From: an uncultured Bizionia sp.
Lineage (GTDB): Bacteria; Bacteroidota; Bacteroidia; Flavobacteriales; Flavobacteriaceae
DNA: 64,000 bases
Assembly (NCBI GenBank): GCA_947496215.1
Contig: CANMCF010000003.1
Span: 1-64,000, forward strand
Direction: 5' to 3'
Positions 18,201 through 26,827 of this stretch are shown here, one piece after another. Positions within the stretch are counted from its first letter, which is position 1, and each line of letters opens with the position of its first letter. The translations under genes and the position numbers were made by a program. Below the pieces are notes generated by a model, which worked only from the letters and a program-made list of their open reading frames with translations, made no database searches and was not told the DNA's origin.

Positions 18201-18956
18201 AAATATTTGTTGCTGAATATCGTGTTCACGATACCCAGCAGCCATTAAAACAACGGCTGAAATATCTTGTGCTTCTAAAGCATCAATAATACTATGAATT
18301 GGTGCTAAATTATTGGATAGGTAATAACTTCTATATCCAAAAATTATCGTTTGTTTTTTTGTTGATGAAGGTGTTTGTGCGTTGTAAATTCCTTCTTTAG
18401 GATGGTATAAAAATAAATCGGGAATGGTTTTAATAGCATTAGGTGTTATTGTTACACCCGTAATCCTATTGCTAATTAATTGTAAAGCAGCTTGACAGTT
18501 TTCGAGTCCGCCAGCTTGAATATATTTCCAGATTAAATCGACATCTTTTAATGGAATGCTAGAAGATTGCATCAACTCTAAATCTGGTTTGTTATCACCT
18601 GGCAAAAACAATAATTGAATATCGTTTTCTTCGCAACATTCTGTAACTGCTTCACATAAATAATTATAATAGGCTTTTCCTCCTAACAATTTTAATACTA
18701 CAATTTTTGCTGAAGAAATTACCTCATCGACATACGTGTCTATCGTTAATTCTTGTTTGAAATAACTAAGATTTGCAAACCGAAAAGAAGGTTCTTTTTC
18801 TACTGCCTTATGAATTAACTTATAGGCGTCATTCATCATAAATAAATCAGAATCTGCCGAAGACAAAAAAACAATGTCTCCGGGAGATTGGTCTATATAA
18901 AAAACCCCTTCATCATTAGGATTCCAGCCACCTGGTATTGTAGATATTAAATGCAC
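15210..18956 (-). CDS. cobN: Cobaltochelatase, CobN subunit
   Basis: This 1248-residue protein is the large, substrate-binding subunit of the ATP-dependent metal chelatase that inserts Co(II) into the corrin ring (hydrogenobyrinate a,c-diamide in the late-insertion route). CobN/BchH signatures include PGWNP near the start ([10 protein letters not shown]), an [24 protein letters not shown] block near residue 550, [17 protein letters not shown] and the [16 protein letters not shown] segment. Its length is usual for CobN. It is the last gene of the cluster, 25 bases after cobW, and its probable AAA/VWA partner is encoded at 22612-24261. Because CbiX is also in this operon, it may insert cobalt late, or act on another tetrapyrrole. 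Confidence 0.95.
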   Translation of the reverse strand: [1248 protein letters not shown]

Positions 18957-18981
18957 TTTTTATTATTTATGTCAAATATGA

Positions 18982-20049
18982 TTAATGCGAATGAGAATGT
19001 CCGTGGTCGTGACTATGGGAATGTGTGTTTATTTCATTTTCTTTAGTTAGTTCTATATTTTTACCAATAACCACTATACTTGTTTTACGAGTTTCATTAG
19101 CTCCCCAAGATCTTTCGAAATAATAATCGAAACGAGAACCTACGCCTTGTAAAACCATTCGCATTGGCTTGTTAGGAATATTTACAAAACCTTTTATTCT
19201 ATATATCTCGTGTTTTTCTACAAGGGCTTTTAAATCTTTTACTAATGTTTTAATATCGACTGTTTCAGGATATTCTAATAAAACCGTTTTTATATCGTCA
19301 TTATGATGGTGATGATGTCCGTGTTTATGATGCTCTTCGTGAATAGAATGGCGATTATCTACATCTTCTTCTGCAGAAGCTTGAACACCTAATAAAACAG
19401 CATTATCTAATTCTCCTTTTATAACAGGAACAACTTTAGTATTTGGCCTTGCTTTCTCAGTGACTATTTTAGTGATGATTGAAAATTTTTCATCATCAAC
19501 CAAATCTCTTTTACTTACCAAAACTAAATCAGCACACGATAATTGGTCTAAAAATAATTCTTCAATTGGTGTTTCGTGGTCTAACGTATCGTCTGCCAAG
19601 CGTTGCGCTTGCACACGTTCTCTATCGCAAATTTCTCCTGTAGCTATCCCTACAGCATCTACCACAGTAATTACAGAATCTATGGTAATATGAGGTTTTA
19701 AGTCTGGCCAGTTTACTGCCTTTACTAAAGGTTTAGGCATAGATAAACCCGAAGTTTCTATCACAATATGATCAATTTCTTCTTTACGTTCCAATAGTTG
19801 CAACATAGACGGCAAAAACTCTTCTTGTACCGTACAACAGATACATCCATTTGGTAATTGAATTAAATTACAACCATCATCATCACATTCAGTAGACGCT
19901 ATTAATTGTCCATCTACATCTACTTCTCCAAATTCGTTAACTAAAACAGCAATGCGCTTTCCGTTGGCATTCTTTAACATATTGTGTACTAAGGTCGTTT
20001 TTCCTACACCTAAAAATCCAGTAACTATAGTAATTGGTATTTTATTCAT
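18982..20049 (-). CDS. cobW: CobW-type G3E GTPase metallochaperone
   Basis: The 355-residue protein has the G3E GTPase layout: Walker A GFLGVGKTT (11-19), a Walker B/Glu region, the metal-binding GCICC motif (68-72), SKRDLV guanine motif, and a C-terminal CobW_C domain. Two His-rich stretches are present, one around residue 245 (HKHGHHHHH) and one at the C-terminus (HSHSHDHGHSHSH), which could buffer or bind Co(II). Relatives deliver Co(II) during cobalamin synthesis. Position beside cobN supports delivery to that chelatase. A 63-base gap separates it from the adenosyltransferase gene. Confidence 0.95.
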   Translation of the reverse strand: MNKIPITIVTGFLGVGKTTLVHNMLKNANGKRIAVLVNEFGEVDVDGQLIASTECDDDGCNLIQLPNGCICCTVQEEFLPSMLQLLERKEEIDHIVIETSGLSMPKPLVKAVNWPDLKPHITIDSVITVVDAVGIATGEICDRERVQAQRLADDTLDHETPIEELFLDQLSCADLVLVSKRDLVDDEKFSIITKIVTEKARPNTKVVPVIKGELDNAVLLGVQASAEEDVDNRHSIHEEHHKHGHHHHHNDDIKTVLLEYPETVDIKTLVKDLKALVEKHEIYRIKGFVNIPNKPMRMVLQGVGSRFDYYFERSWGANETRKTSIVVIGKNIELTKENEINTHSHSHDHGHSHSH

Positions 20050-20112
20050 TTCTTTAAATTCTTTAAATTGATATTGTAATATGTGGTATAAACTTCACGT
20101 TATTGTTTACTC

Positions 20113-20697
20113 TTAACTTTTTTTCTTTTTTCTCTTGTATAAAAACAAGTTCCACTTTTCTTCGGCAACTCCGTGTTTGTCCATTTCGGCTCTCGCCATT
20201 GTGAAAAATAAATCAGACATTCTATTTACATAACTCATAATATAATCGTGTACGCATTCTGGATCTTCTTGCATCAAGGTTACCAATGTTCTTTCTCCTC
20301 TTCTAATTTGAGTTCTACAAACGTGACACAGCGCAGAGATTTCATTTCCTCCTGGCAATATAAAATAATCAGAAGGCGTGCTGATGTTGTTTTCCATTTC
20401 ATCCAACCAAACTTCGCAAAATTCAGCACCGTCTTTAGGCTCTGGATTAGGGTTTACCTTTTTAGAATCTGATGGGCGTGCCAAGTGCGACATCATATTC
20501 ATCATATCTTTTTGAATGCGATGTAGATTAGTTTGCCATTCGTGTTCGTTTCCTAATTTAGTACGCAGTAACCCGATGGTAGAATTCACCTCATCCAAGG
20601 TTCCTATGCATTCAATTCGTGCCGAGTTTTTATAGGTTCTTTTCCCTCCAAAAACCCCAGTAGTTCCTTTGTCACCTTTTCTTGTGTAAATCTTCAT
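20113..20697 (-). CDS. Cob(I)yrinic acid a,c-diamide adenosyltransferase, PduO type
   Basis: The 194-residue protein matches PduO-type ATP:corrinoid adenosyltransferases, which attach the 5'-deoxyadenosyl group to Co(I). The ATP-binding N-terminal KIYTRKGDKGTTG block, ECIGTLDEVNSTIGLLR, and the C-terminal VCRTQIRRGERTLV and YVNRMSDLFFTMAR segments are all present. It ends in a Lys-rich tail (KRKKKKS). It lies three bases after cbiA, which makes its expected substrate. Not related to the CobA/BtuR P-loop type. Confidence 0.95.
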   Translation of the reverse strand: MKIYTRKGDKGTTGVFGGKRTYKNSARIECIGTLDEVNSTIGLLRTKLGNEHEWQTNLHRIQKDMMNMMSHLARPSDSKKVNPNPEPKDGAEFCEVWLDEMENNISTPSDYFILPGGNEISALCHVCRTQIRRGERTLVTLMQEDPECVHDYIMSYVNRMSDLFFTMARAEMDKHGVAEEKWNLFLYKRKKKKS

Positions 20698-20700
20698 ACG

Positions 20701-22107
20701 TTAATATTTTATTTGATTAATCAATTGTAACAATTTTTCTGATGTGCCAAAATAGTGATGCACATAAGAACCCATTACCTTATTTTTTTTATAAATTTTC
20801 GTAGTCGTTTCACCACCTCTTGCATTTGTAATTGTTGCATTAGTAGCCGTTTCATTGTCATTTACCAAACTTGAATAATGAAACTCATGGCCTTTAAAAA
20901 TCTGTTCATTTACTTTAGATGTACGGTACCCTAAATGCAATTTTTTATGAGCTATGGATGCTTCAAAATCAAAATAATCCACCATTGTAAAAGCTTCATT
21001 GTTTTCAGCTTTAATGGCTTTCCCTAAGTACATCATCCCTCCACATTCAGCATATATTTGTCCATCATTCAACCCAAATTCTTTAATACTGTTAAGCATT
21101 GTTGTATTGCCAGATAATTCTTTTAAATAGGATTCTGGATACCCGCCAGGCAAATAGATAAAATCACAAGCAGGAAGTACATTGTCATGCAAGGGGCTAA
21201 AGTAGCTTACTTCACCTAGCGTTTGCATTGCTGAAATATTCTGAGGATAAATAAAGTTAAACGCTTCGTCTTTCGCTACGGCAAATTTTATTGGCGCCGC
21301 CAAAGGGTATAATTCCTCAAGGCTTGCCTCTAAATTAAAATTAGGTTTCGTATTAATGTCTAGTGAGCTTGCATCTAGGTAGTTTATATTCTTATTTGCT
21401 ATTGATTTTTTTTCTAAAATAGTTTTAGATGTTACTTTTTTAGAAGCTTCTAAAATAGCTTTCCAGTTTACCGTTTTATCTAATTCAGCAGCAATTTGGT
21501 CAATAACACTATCAAACTTTTCAATGTCTAGTATGTTTAAGCCTAAGTGTCTTGATGGAATTTCAATATTTTTCAAGTTAGATAGATAGCCGAAACAAGG
21601 CACATTAATATCAGCACAAGCTTCTTTAAGCATTGCATAATGTCTTTCTGAACCTACTCGGTTAAACACAACGCCCATTATTTTTACTTCTTGATCAAAA
21701 TTCACAAAACCCTGAATAAGTGGCGCAACAGAATAAGCAACAGCTTTAGCATCAATCACCATTAAAACAGGTGTTTTGAGTTTTTTAGCCATTTCGGCAG
21801 TGCTACCTTTATCTTTTTGAGCACCATCAAATAAGCCCATAACGCCTTCTATGCAATTAACTTGAGCATCGTTTCCATCGTAATTTAAAGAAGTATTGAT
21901 TTCATTTTCAGACATCATAAATAAATCGAGATTCACTCCTACTTTACTACAAGCCAATTGATGAAACTTTGGGTCTATATAATCTGGTCCAACTTTAAAA
22001 GGTTGGACGGTAATATTTTTACGTTTTAATAAACGTAATAGCCCTAAAGTAATGGTTGTTTTTCCAGCATTACTACTTGGTGCCGATATGATGAGTTGTT
22101 GTATCAT
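20701..22107 (-). CDS. cbiA: Cobyrinate a,c-diamide synthase
   Basis: This 468-residue enzyme amidates the a and c side chains of cobyrinate using glutamine and ATP. An N-terminal dethiobiotin-synthetase-like P-loop (SAPSSNAGKTT, residues 8-18) is followed by KVGPDYIDPKFH and GVMGLFDG. The C-terminal class I glutaminase domain has the nucleophile segment YAECGGMMYLG and a His in SYVHHYFG. It overlaps cobU by 4 bases. Co-location with CbiX/CbiD/CbiG suggests the cobalt-containing substrate, so cbiA is preferred over cobB. Confidence 0.96.
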   Translation of the reverse strand: MIQQLIISAPSSNAGKTTITLGLLRLLKRKNITVQPFKVGPDYIDPKFHQLACSKVGVNLDLFMMSENEINTSLNYDGNDAQVNCIEGVMGLFDGAQKDKGSTAEMAKKLKTPVLMVIDAKAVAYSVAPLIQGFVNFDQEVKIMGVVFNRVGSERHYAMLKEACADINVPCFGYLSNLKNIEIPSRHLGLNILDIEKFDSVIDQIAAELDKTVNWKAILEASKKVTSKTILEKKSIANKNINYLDASSLDINTKPNFNLEASLEELYPLAAPIKFAVAKDEAFNFIYPQNISAMQTLGEVSYFSPLHDNVLPACDFIYLPGGYPESYLKELSGNTTMLNSIKEFGLNDGQIYAECGGMMYLGKAIKAENNEAFTMVDYFDFEASIAHKKLHLGYRTSKVNEQIFKGHEFHYSSLVNDNETATNATITNARGGETTTKIYKKNKVMGSYVHHYFGTSEKLLQLINQIKY

Positions 22108-22622
22108 CCTTTAGCATGTATTGGTATTCCTGAAACCATAAAATCTACCTTCGTTGCCTTTTTGGCAATGTATTGATTCACCTTTCCTTGTAAGTCCACA
22201 AACTGTCGTGTTGCCTTTTCCATAGGTATGACTCCTAAACCAATTTCATTGGTAATGGCAACTACAGTATCGTTTTTATCACATAAAATATTCCATTCAT
22301 TTACTACAAAGTCATAACTCAAAGCAGCATCGCATTTAAAATGATCCATCACATTAGTTAACCATAACGTAATACAGTCCACAAACAAGACTTTGTTAAC
22401 TGTAGTTGTTTCACTTAAGTGTAAAGTTTCTTCAATGGTTGTCCAATTAGCAGCACGTCTGTCTTGATGAATTCCAATACGTTTTGTAAATTCTTCATCC
22501 CAATATTTAGAGGTTGCCAAATACGTAGGCGAATCGTCTAAACTTAAAGCAACTTCTTCTCCATACTTACTTTTACCAGAACGCTGTCCGCCTGTAATAA
22601 CATGTAATGTTTTATTGCCCAT
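22104..22622 (-). CDS. cobU: Adenosylcobinamide kinase / adenosylcobinamide-phosphate guanylyltransferase
   Basis: The 172-residue bifunctional enzyme phosphorylates adenosylcobinamide and then forms adenosylcobinamide-GDP, the activated intermediate for nucleotide-loop attachment. It has a P-loop GGQRSGKS (residues 11-18), the RIGIHQDRR block with His52 in the guanylylation region, a LFVDCITLWLTNV segment, and NEIGLGVIP. It overlaps both neighbours (by 11 and 4 bases), indicating tight translational coupling. The partners CobS and CobT are not in this window. Confidence 0.95.
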   Translation of the reverse strand: MGNKTLHVITGGQRSGKSKYGEEVALSLDDSPTYLATSKYWDEEFTKRIGIHQDRRAANWTTIEETLHLSETTTVNKVLFVDCITLWLTNVMDHFKCDAALSYDFVVNEWNILCDKNDTVVAITNEIGLGVIPMEKATRQFVDLQGKVNQYIAKKATKVDFMVSGIPIHAKG

Positions 22623-24261
22623 TTTTAATGATTAAAGGTTCGTAACTGGCATTAATACGTTTGGCAAAATCAACAGCAATTCCAATTTTCACTATTCCTT
22701 TTTCTGCATCGATAACTTGTGTAGTGTTTATGCCTTTGCAGTAGGTTTGAAAAGCCAATACAATACTTTCCACATTGCTATCTGCATTTAACTTTCCATC
22801 AGTAATAATGTGTAGATGGTGATTAAAATCTACATCTGCACAAATACTTTTTATGTGTTTAAAGCCTGCTGTTAAATTGGTTTTCCCTCCTGTTTTAAGA
22901 GCCATTAAAGCAATATCAATATCATTTAAAATTCTTGTTCTAGGCAAAATATGTTGCGCTTCACCATCAAATAAAGAAACGATAGAAAACTGAGTGTTTT
23001 GATTTTTAGCTTGAGTGGCTATTTTATCTACGACCCCTTTAGCATAGGCTATAATTTGGTCTTTTAACATAGAACCACTGGAATCTATTAAAAAGATATG
23101 ATGCTGTTTTAAAAGTGATTGTTTGCGTTTGGTTTTTAATTCAAACTTATCAGTAGCTAAATATTGACTTACGGTTTTCCTTGTATCTGTAGCTGTAAGA
23201 TTACCAACTGATGTGTTTATTGAATTCGTTTGGTAATCAATAGTATTTAAAGAAGTGTTTTTTAATTTCTGAAAGTCATTTTCAGGATTTAAAATATGAC
23301 TATTTTCTTCTTTAGAAGGAGTTCCATCAGCAGGAGCTTCTTTTGGTTGCTCGTTTTCTTTTTGATTTGATTGTTGTTGATTCGGATTCTGATTTGAACT
23401 TCTATGATTCAGCACGAAATCGGCAATTTCATCTACTGCTTCTTTAGTGATTTCTGATTCATTTTGATAGGCAGTAAAGGCTCTTGCTGTTTTCAACAAT
23501 AAAATATCTGCACGTAAACCTTCTACTTGATGTTGCATAGCTAGTTCACTACAATATTCAATAATCGAATCGTCTATTTGTACTGATGCCAAACTCTTTT
23601 TAGCCCTTTTTATTTGAGCTGCGATGCTTTCGTCTTTACTTTTATAATTGGCAACAAACTCCGCAGGATCATCATCAAACTGAAAACGTTGTTTTATGAT
23701 TTGCTGACGTATTTTAGTATCCGTTGGTGTTGAAATCGTTATACTTAAGCCAAAGCGGTCTTTTAGCTGTGGTCTTAAATTGCCTTCTTCTGGATTCATA
23801 GAACCCACTAAACAAAATCTACTTTTAAAATAACGGGACACCCCTTCTCGTTCTAAATAATAGCTACCAGAAGCTGCTGCATCTAATAAAATATCTGTTA
23901 GGTAATCTTGCAATAAGTTAACCTCATCTACATATAAAAAGCCTTGATGAGCTTGCGCCATTAATCCAAGATTGATGACTTCTTTTTTAGTATTAATGAG
24001 TTCTTCTAAATTGATATTACCAATAAGTCGGTCTTCTGAAACACCTATAGGTAAATTAACAAAAGGAGAATCTTCTTGATTACTCATTAAACCTGTTAAC
24101 GATCTAATTAAGGTTGTTTTTCCTGTTCCTTTGTCACCAATAGCCAAAACCCCGCCAATAAGTGGGTCTACCAAGTTTAATATCAATGCTAACTTAAAAT
24201 CGTCCTGCCCCACAATCGCCGAAAACGGAAAATTGATTTGTTGATTGTCTTTGTTCATCAT
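22612..24261 (-). CDS. ChlI/ChlD-like chelatase subunit (AAA+ plus VWA)
   Basis: The 549-residue protein fuses a ChlI-type AAA+ ATPase (Walker [10 protein letters not shown] near residue 43, Walker [10 protein letters not shown] near 115, a [12 protein letters not shown] sensor region) to a VWA domain (residues ~370-549) with a MIDAS motif DSSGS. A Gln/Asn/Pro-rich linker (about 290-320) separates them, as in BchD/ChlD. Such proteins energise CobN/BchH-type chelatases in place of CobS-CobT, so it is the likely partner of CobN here. It overlaps the transporter gene by 4 bases. Confidence 0.9.
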   Translation of the reverse strand: MMNKDNQQINFPFSAIVGQDDFKLALILNLVDPLIGGVLAIGDKGTGKTTLIRSLTGLMSNQEDSPFVNLPIGVSEDRLIGNINLEELINTKKEVINLGLMAQAHQGFLYVDEVNLLQDYLTDILLDAAASGSYYLEREGVSRYFKSRFCLVGSMNPEEGNLRPQLKDRFGLSITISTPTDTKIRQQIIKQRFQFDDDPAEFVANYKSKDESIAAQIKRAKKSLASVQIDDSIIEYCSELAMQHQVEGLRADILLLKTARAFTAYQNESEITKEAVDEIADFVLNHRSSNQNPNQQQSNQKENEQPKEAPADGTPSKEENSHILNPENDFQKLKNTSLNTIDYQTNSINTSVGNLTATDTRKTVSQYLATDKFELKTKRKQSLLKQHHIFLIDSSGSMLKDQIIAYAKGVVDKIATQAKNQNTQFSIVSLFDGEAQHILPRTRILNDIDIALMALKTGGKTNLTAGFKHIKSICADVDFNHHLHIITDGKLNADSNVESIVLAFQTYCKGINTTQVIDAEKGIVKIGIAVDFAKRINASYEPLIIKNGQ

Positions 24262-24971
24262 CCTACAATACTATTATAAGTCCATACAATACCAATAATT
24301 ATGGAAGCAATACCAGCAATACCATTCATCCACTTAAAAATAGAAAGGTTGCGTTCTAAAAATCGGCTCATTACATAAATTAAAACATAACTATACACCC
24401 CCATTGCTACAATAATCCCTAAAGATTCCATTGCCAAAATAAGAAGCGCATCTCCTACTGTAGCACTACTTAATACTAAGGCAGAAGTTAATGCTCCTCC
24501 AGTACCTGCTAATCCGTGTAACATACCAATCCAGAACGATTTATTCATTGGATTTACGGCTATTTCTTCACCTTTGGTTCCGTGTAAATGAATTGGGTTT
24601 GAAAGTTCGTGTTCGTGAGGTTCAATTTTTTTATGGTCTTTAACCATTTCGTTGATCGTGTGATTTCTTCTGATGGCAACAATACCTAACCAAATCATAA
24701 TAGGACCAACCGCCACTTCAGCATAAAAAGAAATATCTTTTACAACTAAAGATGCCATACTCCTAAAAAATAGCGCAACGCCACCAAAAAGTAATAGTGT
24801 AACTGAATGGCCAAATGCCCATTGTGAAGCTTTTAAAACTGTAATAAAGCTAACTTTTTCTTTTTTAATAGCGTTTTCGGTAGCTAATACAGATACCGCT
24901 GTAACATGATCTGGTTCAAAAGAATGTAAAATACCCGCCATTAAAGGTCTAAGTAAAGAAGTTAAAGTCAT
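24258..24971 (-). CDS. NiCoT/UreH-like cobalt or nickel transporter
   Basis: The 237-residue membrane protein has about six hydrophobic segments. Near the N-terminus His16-X4-Asp21-His22 (HSFEPDH) gives the HX4DH signature of nickel/cobalt permeases. A cytoplasm- or periplasm-facing loop around residues 110-130 is His/Glu-rich (KIEPHEHELSNPIHLHG). The later GMLHGLAGTGGAL block resembles the UreH/NicO group. Its place between cbiD and the chelatase subunit, with 4-base overlaps on both sides, points to Co(II) supply for corrin synthesis. Metal specificity cannot be read from sequence. Confidence 0.8.
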   Translation of the reverse strand: MTLTSLLRPLMAGILHSFEPDHVTAVSVLATENAIKKEKVSFITVLKASQWAFGHSVTLLLFGGVALFFRSMASLVVKDISFYAEVAVGPIMIWLGIVAIRRNHTINEMVKDHKKIEPHEHELSNPIHLHGTKGEEIAVNPMNKSFWIGMLHGLAGTGGALTSALVLSSATVGDALLILAMESLGIIVAMGVYSYVLIYVMSRFLERNLSIFKWMNGIAGIASIIIGIVWTYNSIVG

Positions 24972-26053
24972 TTTTTATTGTATTTGATAAGTGTTCCATT
25001 TTTATGAATAAGATAAATGTCTAATGCTACCTGTTTAATTTTTGTATGTGTGTGTTTATAACAGTGTTCTAATAACAATTGAAAGAAAGGTGAGTTTTGT
25101 TCAAAATCAAATAACTCAATTAATCGTCCAGCCATATTGAGTGCTTTAATTTTATCTGCCTCTTCATAGCCTACTTGTTCTGCTAAATCCACTACGAAAT
25201 CTTTGTTCCAACTCGAAACACAACTATGTGTATCCGTAACTCCACCTGCCAATTTTACTGCCTTGCCCAACATAATTCCAATACTCACTTTTTTAATAGG
25301 TGAAATATTGATTTTATATAATGTTTCGCCAATCCAGTTTCCATAATGGATAAAAGCATATTCAGGTAAGTGGTTAAATTTTTCGGATAGAAATTTTTCA
25401 CTTCTGCCGCCTGAGTTAATTACCAACTCCGTCACATTGTTAAAGACAGCCACATCAATACCCTGTTCGATACTTGCTATATATGATGATGATGAATAGG
25501 GTTTTACAATACCGGTGGTTCCTAAAATGGATAAACCGTTCATAATACCAACACGTTCATTAAGTGTACGCTTGGCAATTTTTCGTCCGTTGGTAACATA
25601 AACAGTAACGGATACACCACATTCTAAATCATAATCGTGCAATAATTTTTGAATGGCACTAGTTATCATTTTTCTAGGAACAGGATTAATAGCAGGTTCT
25701 CCAATAGCAAGTTCCAAGCCTTTAAGTGTAACCGTACCAACACCTTCTCCAGCAATAAATTGAATTTCTTTTTCTTGAGTTAGCTTTAGAATGCAACCTA
25801 TCTCTGCCCCATTGGTAACATCTGGGTCATCGCCAGCATCTTTAATAACTGAACTGTTCGCAGTACTTTCGGTAAACTCGCAATGATGAATGGGTATTTC
25901 AAGGATTTCATCTATAGGTAAATGTACTTTCACCTTAGCATGCTGTTTCTGATGTATGATAGCCATCAGTCCAGATTTTGCAGCGGCAGTAGCACAAGTA
26001 CCCGTTGTAAATCCATTTCTTAATGGCCCTTTTGGAACTTTTCTCAAACTCAT
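24968..26053 (-). CDS. cbiD: Cobalt-precorrin-5B (C1)-methyltransferase
   Basis: The 361-residue enzyme transfers a methyl group to C1 of the contracted ring; it is the hallmark of the early-cobalt (anaerobic-type) route and replaces CobF. The family start LRNGFTTGTCATAAAKSGL is clear, and RNGFTTG marks the probable SAM/substrate region. Other family blocks are GDDPDVTNGAEIG, GVGTVT, and GGVTDTHS near the C-terminus. It overlaps cobK and the transporter gene by 4 bases each. Length is typical. Confidence 0.96.
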   Translation of the reverse strand: MSLRKVPKGPLRNGFTTGTCATAAAKSGLMAIIHQKQHAKVKVHLPIDEILEIPIHHCEFTESTANSSVIKDAGDDPDVTNGAEIGCILKLTQEKEIQFIAGEGVGTVTLKGLELAIGEPAINPVPRKMITSAIQKLLHDYDLECGVSVTVYVTNGRKIAKRTLNERVGIMNGLSILGTTGIVKPYSSSSYIASIEQGIDVAVFNNVTELVINSGGRSEKFLSEKFNHLPEYAFIHYGNWIGETLYKINISPIKKVSIGIMLGKAVKLAGGVTDTHSCVSSWNKDFVVDLAEQVGYEEADKIKALNMAGRLIELFDFEQNSPFFQLLLEHCYKHTHTKIKQVALDIYLIHKNGTLIKYNKK

Positions 26054-26805
26054 ACTGCAATCGTTTTAGAAATGAACAATTCCAATTCATCAGTATTATA
26101 TACTACCTTAAAATATTCTGGTATTCTTGGTTGTTTGATAATAATAATGTGTGCATTTGTTTTTAAAGCAGCTTCAATTTTTGTGCTTAAAAACCCACTG
26201 TTTCCTGTTTCTTTGGTTAAAACAACATCGATTTGATGGGTTTTAATCAAGTCTATCTCTTTTTCTAAGTTGGCAGAAGGCAACCCTAAAATCAATTGCT
26301 CTTTTGGAAAATTACTTTCTGCTGCAATCGCTAGTGATTCAGGCCTATTAAGTATTCTAAAATACGTTAGCTGTTTGAGCCACCGTGGTTTTAATCTTTT
26401 AATAGATTGTACACCAGTCAAGGCTAATAAAATTTTGCCTTTTGGCAATAAGTATAAAGCATCCTCATAAGTTTTCACATAAGACACTAACGGATGCTCT
26501 GTTTTAGGAAGCAATTGTCTCCCAAAACGCAATACAGGTATTTGCATACTTTCTGCAACCTTGGCTATAGTATTATGTAATATTTCAGCAAACGGATGCG
26601 AAGCATTTATAATTGTTTTTATAGTATTTTCTATAATGTATTTTTTTAATTGCTTTTCATCTAAAGCACCGTGTCTGTAACTGGCAATTTTAGTGGTTGT
26701 AAAAGGAATGTTTGTTTTTGTAGAATACACAAAAGGCAACGCCATACTTTCTAATAAAGCAGCTGTTTTTTTTCCTTCTGTCGTTCCTCCAAAAACTAAT
26801 ATCAT
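26050..26805 (-). CDS. cobK: Precorrin-6A / cobalt-precorrin-6A reductase
   Basis: The 251-residue NADPH-dependent reductase (CobK/CbiJ family) has an N-terminal Rossmann GGTTEGKK motif, the family block INASHPFAEILHNT, and a C-terminal VLTKETGNSGFLSTKIEAA with the KESG-like signature. It reduces the macrocycle after ring contraction. The gene is in the early-cobalt set here, so the CbiJ reaction is more likely than the metal-free one. Confidence 0.93.
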   Translation of the reverse strand: MILVFGGTTEGKKTAALLESMALPFVYSTKTNIPFTTTKIASYRHGALDEKQLKKYIIENTIKTIINASHPFAEILHNTIAKVAESMQIPVLRFGRQLLPKTEHPLVSYVKTYEDALYLLPKGKILLALTGVQSIKRLKPRWLKQLTYFRILNRPESLAIAAESNFPKEQLILGLPSANLEKEIDLIKTHQIDVVLTKETGNSGFLSTKIEAALKTNAHIIIIKQPRIPEYFKVVYNTDELELFISKTIAV

Positions 26806-26827
26806 TTTGTTTCTTCTTGATAAATTA

